From Catenulispora pinistramenti (GTDB lineage: Bacteria; Actinomycetota; Actinomycetes; Streptomycetales; Catenulisporaceae): 38,876 nt of DNA. The stretch spans positions 1 through 38,876 of the forward strand of contig NZ_JAAFYZ010000087.1 of assembly GCF_018274385.1 (NCBI RefSeq), in the 5' to 3' direction. Below the pieces are notes generated by a model. That model was given only the letters and a program-made list of their open reading frames with translations, was not told the origin of the DNA and did not search any database. A program made the translations under genes and the position numbers. Positions within the stretch are counted from its first letter, which is position 1; the number at the start of each line of letters is the position of its first letter. This document shows positions 1 through 8,112 of the stretch, piece by piece.

Positions 1-1
1 G

Positions 2-1834
2 TCTGGGCTCGGGTCCGGGCTCGGGCTCGGGTTCGACGGCGTCGTGGTCTCCGACTGGTTCGCCACCCGCTCGACGGCCGAGTCGGCCGATGCCGGGCTG
101 GACGTGGTGATGCCGGGGCCCACCGGACCGTGGGGCGAGGCGCTGGTGGCCGCGGTGCGTGGCGGCGAGGTCGAGGAATCAGTGATCGATGACAAGGTGC
201 TGCGAGTCCTGCGCCTGGCCGATCGCACCGGATTCCTGGCCGGCTCCGATCCGCTGCCCCCGGTGACCACCCCGGACGACGCCGACGCGCAACTCCGGGA
301 CATCGCGGCGCGCGCCATGGTGGTGTTGCGCAACGAGCAGGTCGGTGCCGACCCGCTGCTGCCGCTGGACCCCGGTTCGGTCTCGCGGGTCGCGGTCATC
401 GGGCCGAACGCCGCGTGCCTGACGGCGCAGGGCGGCGGGTCGGCGCACGTGAACCCGGCGCACGTCATCAGCCCCCTGACAGCGCTGGCCGAAGCGTTGG
501 GGCCGATGGTGACCGTCGACTACGCCCAGGGCGTGGTCACCCAGCGGCTGCTGCCGGCGATCACGCCGGAGACCGCGACCGATCCCGACACCGGGCACCC
601 GGGGCTGCGGGTGGACTTCATCGACCCGGCCGGGGATGTCCTGGGGAGCGAGGTGCGCCAGGCTTCGCGGTTCGTGTTCATGGGCGGGCTGCCGGCCGGG
701 ACCGCCGGGATCCGGGTGCGGGCCGACGTGGTGATCGGGCAGGCCGGTAATCATCAGTTCTCTGTTTCCGGCGTGGGCGCGTTCCGGCTGGTGATCGGGG
801 ACAACGCGCCGATGAAGATCACGATGAGTCCGAGTGCGGGCGGTGACCTGGTCGAAGGACTGGTCAAGCCGCCGGAGCACCGGGTGGACGTGGAGATCGA
901 GACCGGGACGGTGCGGCTCGAGGTGGTCGCGCAGGTCGATGCGAATCTGCCCATTGCGATGTTCGGGCTCAACCACCAGGTGCCGGGGCCCTCCGAGGAG
1001 GAGCTGTTCCAGGCGGCGCTGGACGCGGCCCGGGCGGCCGACGTCGTGGTGATGGTGGTCGGGACCACCGACGAGGTGGAGAGCGAGGGCTTCGACCGCA
1101 CCGACTTGTTGCTGCCGGGGCGTCAGGACGAGTTGGTCCAAGCGGTCGCCGCGCAGAATCCGCGCACCATCGTGGTCGTGAACGCCGGGGCGCCGGTGGA
1201 GATGCCGTGGCGGGATTCGGTCCCTGCTGTGTTGTGGGCCTGGTTCCCGGGGCAGGAGGGCGGCTACGCCATCGCCGATGCGGTCACCGGCGCGGTCGAG
1301 CCCGGCGGCCGGCTGCCCACGACGTTCCCCAAGACCGCCGCCGACGCGCCGGTACTGTCGACGGCGCCGGTGGACGGGAAGGTCGTCTACGCCGAGGGCA
1401 CGATGTTCGGGTATCGCGGGTATGCGCAGGCTGAGATCGTCCCGGCCTATCCGTTCGGGCACGGTCTGGGCTACACGACCTGGGAGTACGAGGACATCAC
1501 GGCCGGCGTGAACGCGGCCGGGGACGTCGAGGTCGCGGTGAAGGTGCGGAACACCGGCGAGCGGATCGGGCGTGAGGTGGTGCAGATCTACCTCGCGTGC
1601 GAAGGCGGGGACCCGCAGCGGGACGATCCGCCGCGGCTGGTCGGCTTCGGGACGACGCTGGCCGCGCCGAACGAGATCGCCACCGTGCCGATCACCATTT
1701 CGCGCCGGGTGCTGGCCCGCTGGGATGTGGCGCGACGCGGTTGGTGGGTGCGGGGCGGAGTGCGGGAGCTGATCGCGGCACGGTCGGCTTGGGACGCGCG
1801 GATCCGGACCCGGGTGGAGCTGGCGGGGTCTTAA
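2..1834 (+). CDS. Glycoside hydrolase family 3 beta-glucosidase with PA14 insert (5' truncated by window edge)
   Basis: The reading frame is open at the left edge, so only the last 610 residues are visible. They start with a Ser/Gly/Leu-Gly stretch and then FDGVVVSDW, the GH3 nucleophile motif (Asp at about visible residue 18). An alpha/beta sandwich domain follows. It is interrupted at about residues 200-320 by a beta-rich segment resembling a PA14 carbohydrate-binding domain, as in PA14-containing GH3 enzymes. The sandwich resumes with ADVVVMVVGTTDEVESEGFDR, where the Glu of ESEG is the likely acid/base. The C-terminus has the YPFGHGLGYT motif and a fibronectin-III-like domain (VRNTGERIGREVVQIYL). 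The enzyme should hydrolyse terminal beta-glucosides or related glycosides; no signal peptide can be judged. Its stop codon overlaps the stop of the convergent small membrane gene. The family call is secure, the substrate is not. Confidence 0.93.
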   Translation, partial: SGLGSGLGLGFDGVVVSDWFATRSTAESADAGLDVVMPGPTGPWGEALVAAVRGGEVEESVIDDKVLRVLRLADRTGFLAGSDPLPPVTTPDDADAQLRDIAARAMVVLRNEQVGADPLLPLDPGSVSRVAVIGPNAACLTAQGGGSAHVNPAHVISPLTALAEALGPMVTVDYAQGVVTQRLLPAITPETATDPDTGHPGLRVDFIDPAGDVLGSEVRQASRFVFMGGLPAGTAGIRVRADVVIGQAGNHQFSVSGVGAFRLVIGDNAPMKITMSPSAGGDLVEGLVKPPEHRVDVEIETGTVRLEVVAQVDANLPIAMFGLNHQVPGPSEEELFQAALDAARAADVVVMVVGTTDEVESEGFDRTDLLLPGRQDELVQAVAAQNPRTIVVVNAGAPVEMPWRDSVPAVLWAWFPGQEGGYAIADAVTGAVEPGGRLPTTFPKTAADAPVLSTAPVDGKVVYAEGTMFGYRGYAQAEIVPAYPFGHGLGYTTWEYEDITAGVNAAGDVEVAVKVRNTGERIGREVVQIYLACEGGDPQRDDPPRLVGFGTTLAAPNEIATVPITISRRVLARWDVARRGWWVRGGVRELIAARSAWDARIRTRVELAGS

Positions 1835-2037
1835 TCCCTCTTCTTCCCCACGGCCCGTACCAAGGTCGCTGCCAGTGCGAGCGTGACGATCACCGGCAGC
1901 AGCCACCAGGAGGCGGTGGTGTGCGTGCTCAGGCCGGCGGTTCCGGCCAGCGCGGCGATGACGAGCACGGCGACCAGCGGGTCGTCACCGATGATGAAGT
2001 CGTACCAGAACAGCCCGAAGGCTTTCAGCTTGCCCAC
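1831..2037 (-). CDS. Small two-helix membrane protein, partner of the COG4280-like protein
   Basis: This is a 68-residue protein from a GTG start preceded by GGAGG about 9 nt upstream. A second GTG at 2064 would add nine residues but lies further inside the upstream gene. The N-terminus (GKLKAFGLFWYDFIIGDDP) is cytoplasmic-looking, followed by two hydrophobic helices at about residues 20-38 and 46-64 and a basic GKKRD tail. It overlaps the 3' end of the COG4280-like gene by 13 bp, so the two are almost certainly co-transcribed and translationally coupled. That suggests they work together, perhaps as subunits of one membrane complex. Function unknown. The stop codon overlaps the GH3 gene stop tail to tail. 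Confidence 0.75.
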   Translation of the reverse strand: MGKLKAFGLFWYDFIIGDDPLVAVLVIAALAGTAGLSTHTTASWWLLPVIVTLALAATLVRAVGKKRD

Positions 2038-2765
2038 GCCGCCCGCCTCCGCTTCAGGACCCACACCGCGCTGACCGCCACGAGCAACACGTAGGCGAGG
2101 ACCGCGGGCAGGAACGCGTCGCCACCCGGCCAGTCGGCACCCGCACCCTCCGCGCCCCAGAACGTGCCGAAGCCGGTGAGCATCACCGCGACCGCGAACT
2201 TCAGGGTGTTCTCCGGCACCCGCGCCAGCGGCGCCTTGATCGCCACCCCCGCCGCGCAGACGGTGAGGACGGCGGCCACGGCCGCCACGGCGGCCAGCGG
2301 GATGTCGTGCTGGTTCGCGCCGAAGGTCAGGGCGATGAACGCGACTTCCAGGCCCTCCAGCACGACGCCTTTGAAACTGAGGGTGAAGGCGTACCAGTCG
2401 TCGACGAGCGGCTTCTTGTCGGCCGCCGCCTCCCGCGCCGCCGCGACCCCGCGCTGGTAGGCGGCGGCTTCATCGCGCAGGTCTTTGTAGCCGGAGGCGC
2501 GCAGGATCGCTTTGCGGAGCCACTGCAGGCCGAAGGTGAGCAGCAGACCGCCGACGACCAGCCGCAGCGTTTTGAGCGGCAGGACAGTGAGCGCGGGGCC
2601 GAGGACTGCCACCACGGCTGCGAGGAGCAACAGGCCGGCGGCGACACCTTGCAGGGCGGAGCGCCAGCCGCGGGTAAGGCCGACCGCGAGCACGATGGTG
2701 AGCGCTTCCACGGCCTCGACGGCGCAGGCTAGGAAGACAGACAGGAGCAGGAAGGTGGTTCCCAC
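2025..2765 (-). CDS. COG4280-like multi-pass membrane protein
   Basis: This is a 246-residue integral membrane protein with about six to seven hydrophobic segments. Two related acidic motifs inside membrane segments stand out: AVEAVEALTIVLAVG near residue 12 and VLEGLEVAFIALTFG near residue 140. This duplicated E-x-x-E pattern recalls inverted-repeat transporters such as the FTR1 (REGLE) and UPF0016 families, so ion transport is a reasonable but unproven guess. Between the halves is a charged cytoplasmic loop (YKDLRDEAAAYQRGVAAAREAAADKKPLVDDW). The GTG start at 2765 was chosen because the hydrophobic N-terminus begins there and a TACATT box lies 6 nt upstream, suggesting a leaderless mRNA. 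It is divergent from cobD and is followed, with overlap, by the small membrane gene. Family recognition comes from memory of COG4280 proteins. Confidence 0.8.
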   Translation of the reverse strand: MGTTFLLLSVFLACAVEAVEALTIVLAVGLTRGWRSALQGVAAGLLLLAAVVAVLGPALTVLPLKTLRLVVGGLLLTFGLQWLRKAILRASGYKDLRDEAAAYQRGVAAAREAAADKKPLVDDWYAFTLSFKGVVLEGLEVAFIALTFGANQHDIPLAAVAAVAAVLTVCAAGVAIKAPLARVPENTLKFAVAVMLTGFGTFWGAEGAGADWPGGDAFLPAVLAYVLLVAVSAVWVLKRRRAAWAS

Positions 2766-2878
2766 CCGCCCAATGTAACTCCGGGACGTGGGAGTTTCGG
2801 GGAGCCGCGCATTGCCTTGTGCCAGCCGTTCGCGTTCACCGGACGCTGCGCTCCACTGCGCGCCGATAGATTGCGGGC

Positions 2879-3838
2879 ATGCGATCTTCCTCCCGCGCGG
2901 CCGGGCTGGCCCTCGGTTTCGCGGCCGACTGGTACTTCGCGGATCCGCGGCGCGGCCACCCCGTAGCGGGCTTCGGCCGAGTCGCCGACGGCCTACGGCG
3001 GGGCCTCTACACCGATTCGCGACCCGCCGGCGCCGCCTACACCGGCCTGCTCGTAGGCGGCGCCGCAGCGCTGGGCATCGCGGCCGAGCGGGCAGCCGCA
3101 CGGCGCCCGCTAGCCGGGGCCGTACTGACCGCAGCCGCGACCTGGACCGTGCTGGGCGGCACGTCACTGCGCCGCGAGGCAGCAGCGATCGGCGACGCCT
3201 TGGGCGCGGGCGACCTGGCAGCCGCCCGCGACCGGCTGCCGCACCTCTGCGGCCGCGACCCACGCGGCCTCGACGCGGACCAGATCGCGCGAGCAGTCGT
3301 GGAGTCGGTGGCCGAGAACACCTCGGACGCGGTGGTGGCCCCACTCCTGTGGGGCGCGGTAGCGGGCATCCCAGGCCTGCTCGCCTATCGCGCCGCCAAC
3401 ACCCTCGACGCGATGGTCGGCTACCGCAACACCAAGTACCGCAACTTCGGCTGGGCCTCCGCCCGCCTCGACGACGTCCTCAACTGGCTCCCCGCCCGCT
3501 TCACCGGCGCGGCCACAGTCGCCGCAGCCCCAACAGTAGGCGGCAACCCCCTCAGCACACTCAAGGTCCTCCGCCGCGACGGCGCCAGCCACCCCAGCCC
3601 CAACGCAGGCCGCTGCGAAGCCTCGGCCGCCGGCGCCCTCGGTGTCCGCCTCGGCGGCACGAACACGTACGGCGCGGTGGTCGAGCATCGCCCGGTGATG
3701 GGGGCGGGGCGCGCACCCCGCGTCGCCGACATCCAGCGCGCCGCTGTGCTTTCAGGGACGGTCGGCGCCGCAGCCGCGGTGGCCGCAGCGTGGTTGGCGG
3801 GTGTCGGGGGACTGCGGCGGCGGCCTGGGCGGAGGTGA
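2879..3838 (+). CDS. cobD: Adenosylcobinamide-phosphate synthase (CobD/CbiB)
   Basis: This is a 319-residue membrane enzyme of late cobalamin synthesis. It attaches the aminopropanol (phosphate) side chain to adenosylcobyric acid. The family signature is clear: DPRRGHPVAGFGR near residue 22, then ESVAENTSDAVVAPLLWGAVAGIPG, YRAANTLDAMVGYRNTKYRNFGW and ARLDDVLNWLPAR in the middle. Hydrophobic segments flank these motifs as expected. The ATG at 2879 has a TAGATT box exactly 6 nt upstream and no Shine-Dalgarno, so the transcript is probably leaderless. It lies just upstream of the riboswitch-controlled cobN, so it is part of a B12 locus, but the riboswitch sits after cobD and cannot control this promoter. 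The C-terminal segment is Ala/Gly-rich. Confidence 0.95.
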   Translation: MRSSSRAAGLALGFAADWYFADPRRGHPVAGFGRVADGLRRGLYTDSRPAGAAYTGLLVGGAAALGIAAERAAARRPLAGAVLTAAATWTVLGGTSLRREAAAIGDALGAGDLAAARDRLPHLCGRDPRGLDADQIARAVVESVAENTSDAVVAPLLWGAVAGIPGLLAYRAANTLDAMVGYRNTKYRNFGWASARLDDVLNWLPARFTGAATVAAAPTVGGNPLSTLKVLRRDGASHPSPNAGRCEASAAGALGVRLGGTNTYGAVVEHRPVMGAGRAPRVADIQRAAVLSGTVGAAAAVAAAWLAGVGGLRRRPGRR

Positions 3839-3911
3839 TCCGCCAGCCTCCGGCTTACGGAACCGGCAGCCGAGTCACCCACTCGCCGAACTGCCCACTC
3901 CCCATCTGGCA

Positions 3912-4025
3912 CACTGTCCCTCAAGACGACAGTCCAGGAAGCCCGTGCGAATCGGACGCTGTCCCGCAACTGTGAGCGTGCCCCACCCCGGGGCCGCAAG
4001 TCAGGAACTGCCTGTCGTCCGCACA
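3912..4025 (+). ncRNA. Cobalamin riboswitch upstream of cobN
   Basis: The conserved core is readable: CAGGAAGCCCGTGCGAATC, then GCTGTCCCGCAACTGTGAG, then AAGTCAGGAACTGCCTG. This is the classic B12-sensing aptamer (GGAA...GTGCGAATC...CTGTCCCGCAACTGTGA...AGTCAGGA). A perfect 8-bp closing helix joins GACGACAG (3925-3932) to CTGTCGTC (4012-4019). The element lies between cobD and cobN and precedes the cobN start by about 50 nt, so cobalamin binding should lower cobN expression. The outer boundaries are approximate; the core is secure. Confidence 0.93.
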
Positions 4026-4038
4026 CCATCAGCCCAAG

Positions 4039-4065
4039 GCGGAGCGCGGACTCCGCGAGAGGAAG
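4039..4065 (+). promoter_or_regulatory. Hairpin next to the cobN ribosome-binding site (expression platform)
   Basis: GCGGAG (4039-4044) and CTCCGC (4051-4056) form a perfect 6-bp stem with a 6-nt loop. It is followed at once by the purine-rich ribosome-binding site GAGAGGAAG (4057-4065) and the cobN ATG at 4075. The position between aptamer and start fits a translational expression platform whose loop could kiss the aptamer. The stem is seen directly; its switching role is inferred. Confidence 0.55.
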
Positions 4066-4074
4066 TGCCGTCGC

Positions 4075-7000
4075 ATGCCCGCGCGCATTCTGTTGCTGTC
4101 CACGGCTGACACCGAGCTCCTGGCCGCCCACGCGTGCGGCGCCCCCTATCGCACCGCGAATCCGGCGCGGCTCGATGCCGAGGGGTTGGGTGCGCTGCTG
4201 GCTCAGGCCGATCCTGAGGTCGCGGTTGTGCGGCTACTCGGTGGGCATCGGCCGTGGCGCTGGCTCGTTGACGCGATCACGGCCAGTGGCGTGCCGGCCG
4301 TCGTGCTGGGCGGCGAGGCCGTGCCGGACGCGGAGCTGATGGCGCTGTCGACCGTGCCGGGAGGCGTGGTGGCCGAAGCGCTCAACTACCTCACCGCCGG
4401 TGGGCCGTCGAACCTGGTCCAGCTCGCGAACTTCCTCACCGACACCGTCCTCGGCGGCGGTGAGGGGTTCGAGGCGCCGCAGGCGATGCCGGAGTTCGGC
4501 GTTCACGGGGACCGGGAGCAGCGCGAGGGGCGTCCGACCGTCGGCGTCGTCTTCTATCGCGCGCACGAGCTCTCGGGCAACACCGCGTTTGTGGACACGC
4601 TCGCCGACGTCCTCGAAACCCGCGGCGCCAACGTGCTCCCGGTCTACTGCGGCTCCCTGCGAGGCCTCTCCGATGACGCGGGCCAGGGCCTGGTCGAGCT
4701 CCTGCGCCGCTGCGACACCCTGGTCGTCACCGTCCTGGCCGGCGGCGGCGCGAACGCGGCGGACGCCAGCGCGGGCGGTGACGAGGACGCCTGGGACGTC
4801 GGCGCCCTCGCGGCCCTGGACATCCCGGTCATCCAAGGACTCTGTCTCACTTCCTCGCGCGAAGCGTGGCAGGACTCTGACGCCGCCCTGACCCCGATGG
4901 ACGCCGCGATGCAGGTGGCGATCCCGGAGTTCGACGGCCGCCTGATCGCCGTCCCCTTCTCCTTCAAGGAGGAGGGCGAGGCGGGCATCCCGGTGTACGT
5001 CGCCGACGAGGAGCGCGCGGCACGCCTCGCGGGCATCGCCTACCGGCACGCGGCCCTGCGCGGCATCCCCAACCGCGACAAGAAGCTCGCGCTGGTCCTG
5101 TCCTCCTACCCGACCAAGCATTCCCGCGTGGGCAACGCCGTCGGCCTGGACACGCCGGCCAGCGCCGTGCGCCTGCTGACGGCGCTGCGCGCGGCCGGCT
5201 ACACCGTCGGCGACTTCCCCGACGACGGCGACCAGCTCATCCACCGCCTGATCGCCGCCGGCGGCCACGACGTCGAGTGGCTGACCGAGGACCAGTTGGC
5301 CGCGGCGCCCGCGCGCGTGCCGCTGCGCGAATACGAGTCCTGGTTCGCCACGCTGCCCGAGGACCTGCGCGAGGGCATCCGGCGGCACTGGGGCGAGCCG
5401 CCCGGGTCGCTGTATGTGGACGGCGAGGACATCGTGCTGGCCTCGCTCCAGTTCGACAACATCCTGCTGATGATCCAGCCCCCGCGCGGCTTCGGCGAGA
5501 ACCCGATCGCCATCTACCACGACCCCGATCTCCCGCCGAGCCACCACTACCTGGCCGCCTACCGCTGGCTGGAGCACAGCTTCGGCGCGGACGCCGTGGT
5601 GCACCTCGGCAAGCACGGCACGCTGGAATGGCTGCCGGGCAAGGGGCTGGGCTTGTCAGAGTCCTGCGCCCCGGACGCGGTCCTCGGCGAGCTGCCGCTG
5701 GTCTACCCGTTCATCGTCAACGACCCCGGCGAGGGCACGCAGGCCAAGCGCCGCGGGCACGCGACCATCGTGGACCACCTGATGCCGCCGATGGCCCGCG
5801 CCGACACCTACGGCGACCTGGCGAAGCTGGAACAGCTGCTCGACGAGTACGCGACCGTGCAGGCACTGGACCCGGACAAGACACCGACGGTGCGGGCGCA
5901 GATCTGGACCCTGATCCGCGCCGCGCAGCTGCACCACGATCTCGCCTCGCTCCTGCACGGCGACGTCGAGAACCCGCCGGCCGACGACGACTTCGACGAT
6001 TTCGTGCTGCACCTGGACGGCTATCTGTGCGAGATCAAGGACGTGCAGATCCGCGACGGGCTGCACATCCTCGGACGCGCGCCGGAGGGCGACGAACTGG
6101 TCGCCGACGTGCTGGCGATCCTGCGGGCGAAGCAGGTGTTCGGGGGTGTGAGCGGCGCGGTCACCGGGCTGCGACAGGCGCTGGCGGCGCTGGTGGGGCT
6201 GGACGAGCAGGTGCTGCTGGCCGAGCCCGGGGCGGCGGCGAAGATCCCTGAGACGCTCGTCGTGCTGGCCGATGCGCAGGGGGCGCCCGCGAGGTCGGCG
6301 GCCGATGCTGTGGACCTGTTGGAGCAGGTGGCGCGGCGGCTGGTGGACGCGCTCGCCGCGGCGGGGTGGGACCCGGCGGCGGTGCCGGGGGTCTGCGAGG
6401 CGGTGCTCGGCGGTTCGGCGGCTGGTCGCGAGTCGGATTCGGCGGCGCCGGCGTCGGTATCGGTGCTGGGCACCTCGGCGGCATCAGAGGTCGCAGCCGT
6501 CCTCCGCTTCGCCGCGACCGAGCTGGTCCCGCGCCTGGCCCGCACCACCGACGAGATCGCCAACGTCCTGCGCGCCCTCGACGGCCGCTACATCCCCGCC
6601 GGCCCCTCCGGCGCCCCGACCCGCGGTCTGGTCGGCGTGCTGCCGACCGGCCGCAACTTCTACTCCGTGGACCCCAAGGCCATCCCCTCGCGCAACGCCT
6701 GGGACGTCGGCCAGGCCCTGGCCGAATCGCTCATCGCCCGCCACCTCGCCGACACCGGCGAGTACCCGCGCTCGGTCGGCCTGACCGTGTGGGGCACCTC
6801 GGCGATGCGCACCCAGGGCGACGACATCGCCGAGATCCTGCACCTGCTGGGCTGCCGGCCGGTGTGGGACGAGGCCTCGCGGCGGGTCACCGGCTTCGAG
6901 GTGGTGCCGGTGAGCGAGCTGGGGCGGCCGCGCGTCGATGTCACGGTTCGTATCTCAGGCTTCTTCCGTGACGCGTTCCCGCACGTCATCGCGCTCATCG

Positions 7001-7830
7001 ACGACGCCATCCAGGCCGTCGCAGAGCTGGACGAACCGGCGGCCGACAACTACGTCCGGGCGCACGCCGACGCCGACACCGCCGCCCACGGCGACCGCCG
7101 CCGCGCCACCACCCGCGTGTTCGGCTCCAAGCCCGGCGCGTACGGGGCGGGGCTGCTGCCGCTGATCGACGCCCGCGACTGGCGCACCGACGCCGACCTC
7201 GCCGAGGTCTACGCGGTGTGGGGCGGCTACGCCTACGGCCGCGGGCTGGACGGCCGCGAGGCCCGCGGGGACATGGAGAACGCCTTCCGGCGCATCCAGG
7301 TCGCCGCCAAGAACCAGGACAACCGCGAGCACGACATCGTCGACTCCGACGACTACTTCCAGTACCACGGCGGCATGGTCGCGATGGTGCGGTCGCTGAC
7401 CGGCACCTCGCCGGCCGCCTACGTCGGCGACTCGGCGGTGCCGGAGGCTGTCAGGACTCGTACGTTGGCCGAGGAGACGCACCGCGTGTTCCGGGCGCGG
7501 GTGGTGAACCCGCGGTGGGTCGCGGCGATGCAGCGCCACGGCTACAAGGGCGCCTTCGAACTGGCCGCGACCGTCGACTACCTGTTCGGCTACGACGCCA
7601 CCGCCGGGGTCGTGGACGACTGGATGTATGAGCAGCTGGCCCAGACGTATGTCTTCGACGAGACCAACCGCGCGTTCATGGAGCGCTCGAACCCGTGGGC
7701 GCTGCGCGGGATCTCCGAGCGGCTGTTGGAGGCCGCGGAGCGCGGGCTGTGGGCCGAACCGGAGCCGACGACGCTGGACGGGCTGCGTCAGGTGTTCCTG
7801 GAGCTGGAAGGCGAGCTCGAAGGGGAGTGA
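4075..7830 (+). CDS. cobN: Cobaltochelatase subunit CobN
   Basis: At 1251 residues this is the full size for the large subunit of the ATP-dependent aerobic cobalt chelatase CobN-CobS-CobT. That complex inserts Co2+ into hydrogenobyrinic acid a,c-diamide. The CobN/BchH signature is strong around residues 480-560: QPPRGFGENPIAIYHDPDLPPSHHY, HLGKHGTLEWLPGKGLGLSESC and the VNDPGEGTQAKRRGHA segment. A later conserved block includes GRNFYSVDPKAIPSRNAW and FGSKPGAYGAG. A Pro/Ala-rich, poorly conserved loop lies at about residues 710-810. The ATG at 4075 follows the GAGAGGAAG Shine-Dalgarno at a normal distance. Expression should be cobalamin-repressed through the upstream riboswitch. CobS and CobT are not in this window. 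Mg-chelatase H is the only serious alternative, and the B12 riboswitch and cobD argue against it. Confidence 0.96.
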   Translation: MPARILLLSTADTELLAAHACGAPYRTANPARLDAEGLGALLAQADPEVAVVRLLGGHRPWRWLVDAITASGVPAVVLGGEAVPDAELMALSTVPGGVVAEALNYLTAGGPSNLVQLANFLTDTVLGGGEGFEAPQAMPEFGVHGDREQREGRPTVGVVFYRAHELSGNTAFVDTLADVLETRGANVLPVYCGSLRGLSDDAGQGLVELLRRCDTLVVTVLAGGGANAADASAGGDEDAWDVGALAALDIPVIQGLCLTSSREAWQDSDAALTPMDAAMQVAIPEFDGRLIAVPFSFKEEGEAGIPVYVADEERAARLAGIAYRHAALRGIPNRDKKLALVLSSYPTKHSRVGNAVGLDTPASAVRLLTALRAAGYTVGDFPDDGDQLIHRLIAAGGHDVEWLTEDQLAAAPARVPLREYESWFATLPEDLREGIRRHWGEPPGSLYVDGEDIVLASLQFDNILLMIQPPRGFGENPIAIYHDPDLPPSHHYLAAYRWLEHSFGADAVVHLGKHGTLEWLPGKGLGLSESCAPDAVLGELPLVYPFIVNDPGEGTQAKRRGHATIVDHLMPPMARADTYGDLAKLEQLLDEYATVQALDPDKTPTVRAQIWTLIRAAQLHHDLASLLHGDVENPPADDDFDDFVLHLDGYLCEIKDVQIRDGLHILGRAPEGDELVADVLAILRAKQVFGGVSGAVTGLRQALAALVGLDEQVLLAEPGAAAKIPETLVVLADAQGAPARSAADAVDLLEQVARRLVDALAAAGWDPAAVPGVCEAVLGGSAAGRESDSAAPASVSVLGTSAASEVAAVLRFAATELVPRLARTTDEIANVLRALDGRYIPAGPSGAPTRGLVGVLPTGRNFYSVDPKAIPSRNAWDVGQALAESLIARHLADTGEYPRSVGLTVWGTSAMRTQGDDIAEILHLLGCRPVWDEASRRVTGFEVVPVSELGRPRVDVTVRISGFFRDAFPHVIALIDDAIQAVAELDEPAADNYVRAHADADTAAHGDRRRATTRVFGSKPGAYGAGLLPLIDARDWRTDADLAEVYAVWGGYAYGRGLDGREARGDMENAFRRIQVAAKNQDNREHDIVDSDDYFQYHGGMVAMVRSLTGTSPAAYVGDSAVPEAVRTRTLAEETHRVFRARVVNPRWVAAMQRHGYKGAFELAATVDYLFGYDATAGVVDDWMYEQLAQTYVFDETNRAFMERSNPWALRGISERLLEAAERGLWAEPEPTTLDGLRQVFLELEGELEGE

Positions 7831-7863
7831 GGGCCGGGGGAAGCCGCGCTGGCCGGGCGCCGC

Positions 7864-7910
7864 GGCGGACGTGAGCTGTGGCGGACGTGAGCTGTGGCGG
7901 ACGTGAGCTG
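7864..7910 (+). repeat. 16-bp tandem repeat, three copies, after cobN
   Basis: The unit GGCGGACGTGAGCTGT occurs at 7864-7879, 7880-7895 and 7896-7910 (the last copy lacks one base) with no mismatches. It begins 33 bp after the cobN stop. No gene is visible between cobN and the erm leader, and no strong terminator hairpin was found there. Confidence 0.9.
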
Positions 7911-7965
7911 CGGCGCAGCGGACACGGGTTGCGGTGCGCGGCACGAGGCGCGAGCGGGTCGACCG

Positions 7966-8003
7966 AAAATAGCGCGCGGATCCCGACCGCTCCTTGTTAG
8001 GCT
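7966..8003 (+). promoter_or_regulatory. Candidate promoter of the erm leader/erm transcript
   Basis: TAGGCT (7998-8003) is a good -10 box ending 8 nt before the leader-peptide ATG. Seventeen bases upstream the -35 position holds the poor hexamer CGCGGA. An isolated A/T run AAAATA (7966-7971) ends 3 bp before that hexamer in otherwise very GC-rich DNA. An AT-rich patch abutting a weak -35 is the known layout of WhiB7-activated antibiotic-resistance promoters in actinobacteria. The -10 is convincing; WhiB7 control is an inference. Confidence 0.45.
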
Positions 8004-8011
8004 CCCTGACC

Positions 8012-8050
8012 ATGTGCTGCAACGCGATCTCCATCCGCATCCGCCTCTGA
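8012..8050 (+). CDS. Erm leader peptide (MCCNAISIRIRL)
   Basis: A 12-codon ORF, ATG to TGA, begins 8 nt after the TAGGCT -10 box, so it is probably the first thing translated on a leaderless mRNA. The erm start lies 128 nt beyond its stop. The peptide ends in R-I-R-L. Arg-x-Arg (+x+) near the end of short leaders is an established signature for macrolide- or ketolide-dependent ribosome stalling in Erm leaders. Its last codons and stop form one arm of a hairpin that excludes a longer downstream hairpin. I know of no described leader with this exact sequence. It is too small to rule out chance by itself; the combination of promoter position, erm context and alternative hairpins supports it. Confidence 0.55.
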   Translation: MCCNAISIRIRL

Positions 8051-8112
8051 CGGCGGGTAGCCGATCCCCTGATCCGCGAGTCCCGCCGCATCCGAGTCCC
8101 TGCCGGTGCGGT
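8041..8112 (+). promoter_or_regulatory. Attenuator hairpins in the erm leader
   Basis: Three mutually exclusive stems are visible. Stem 1 pairs CCGCC (8041-8045, last leader codons) with GGCGG (8052-8056). Stem 2 pairs CGGCGGG (8051-8057) with CCCGCCG (8082-8088). Stem 3 pairs CCGCA (8086-8090) with TGCGG (8107-8111), extendable with G-U pairs. Stem 2 shares bases with both neighbours, as in classical attenuators: a ribosome stalled on the leader would mask stem 1 and free stem 2. TCCGCG (8073-8078), in the loop of stem 2, is also complementary to CGCGGA (8165-8170), which overlaps the erm ribosome-binding site. Folding energies were not computed. Confidence 0.45.
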
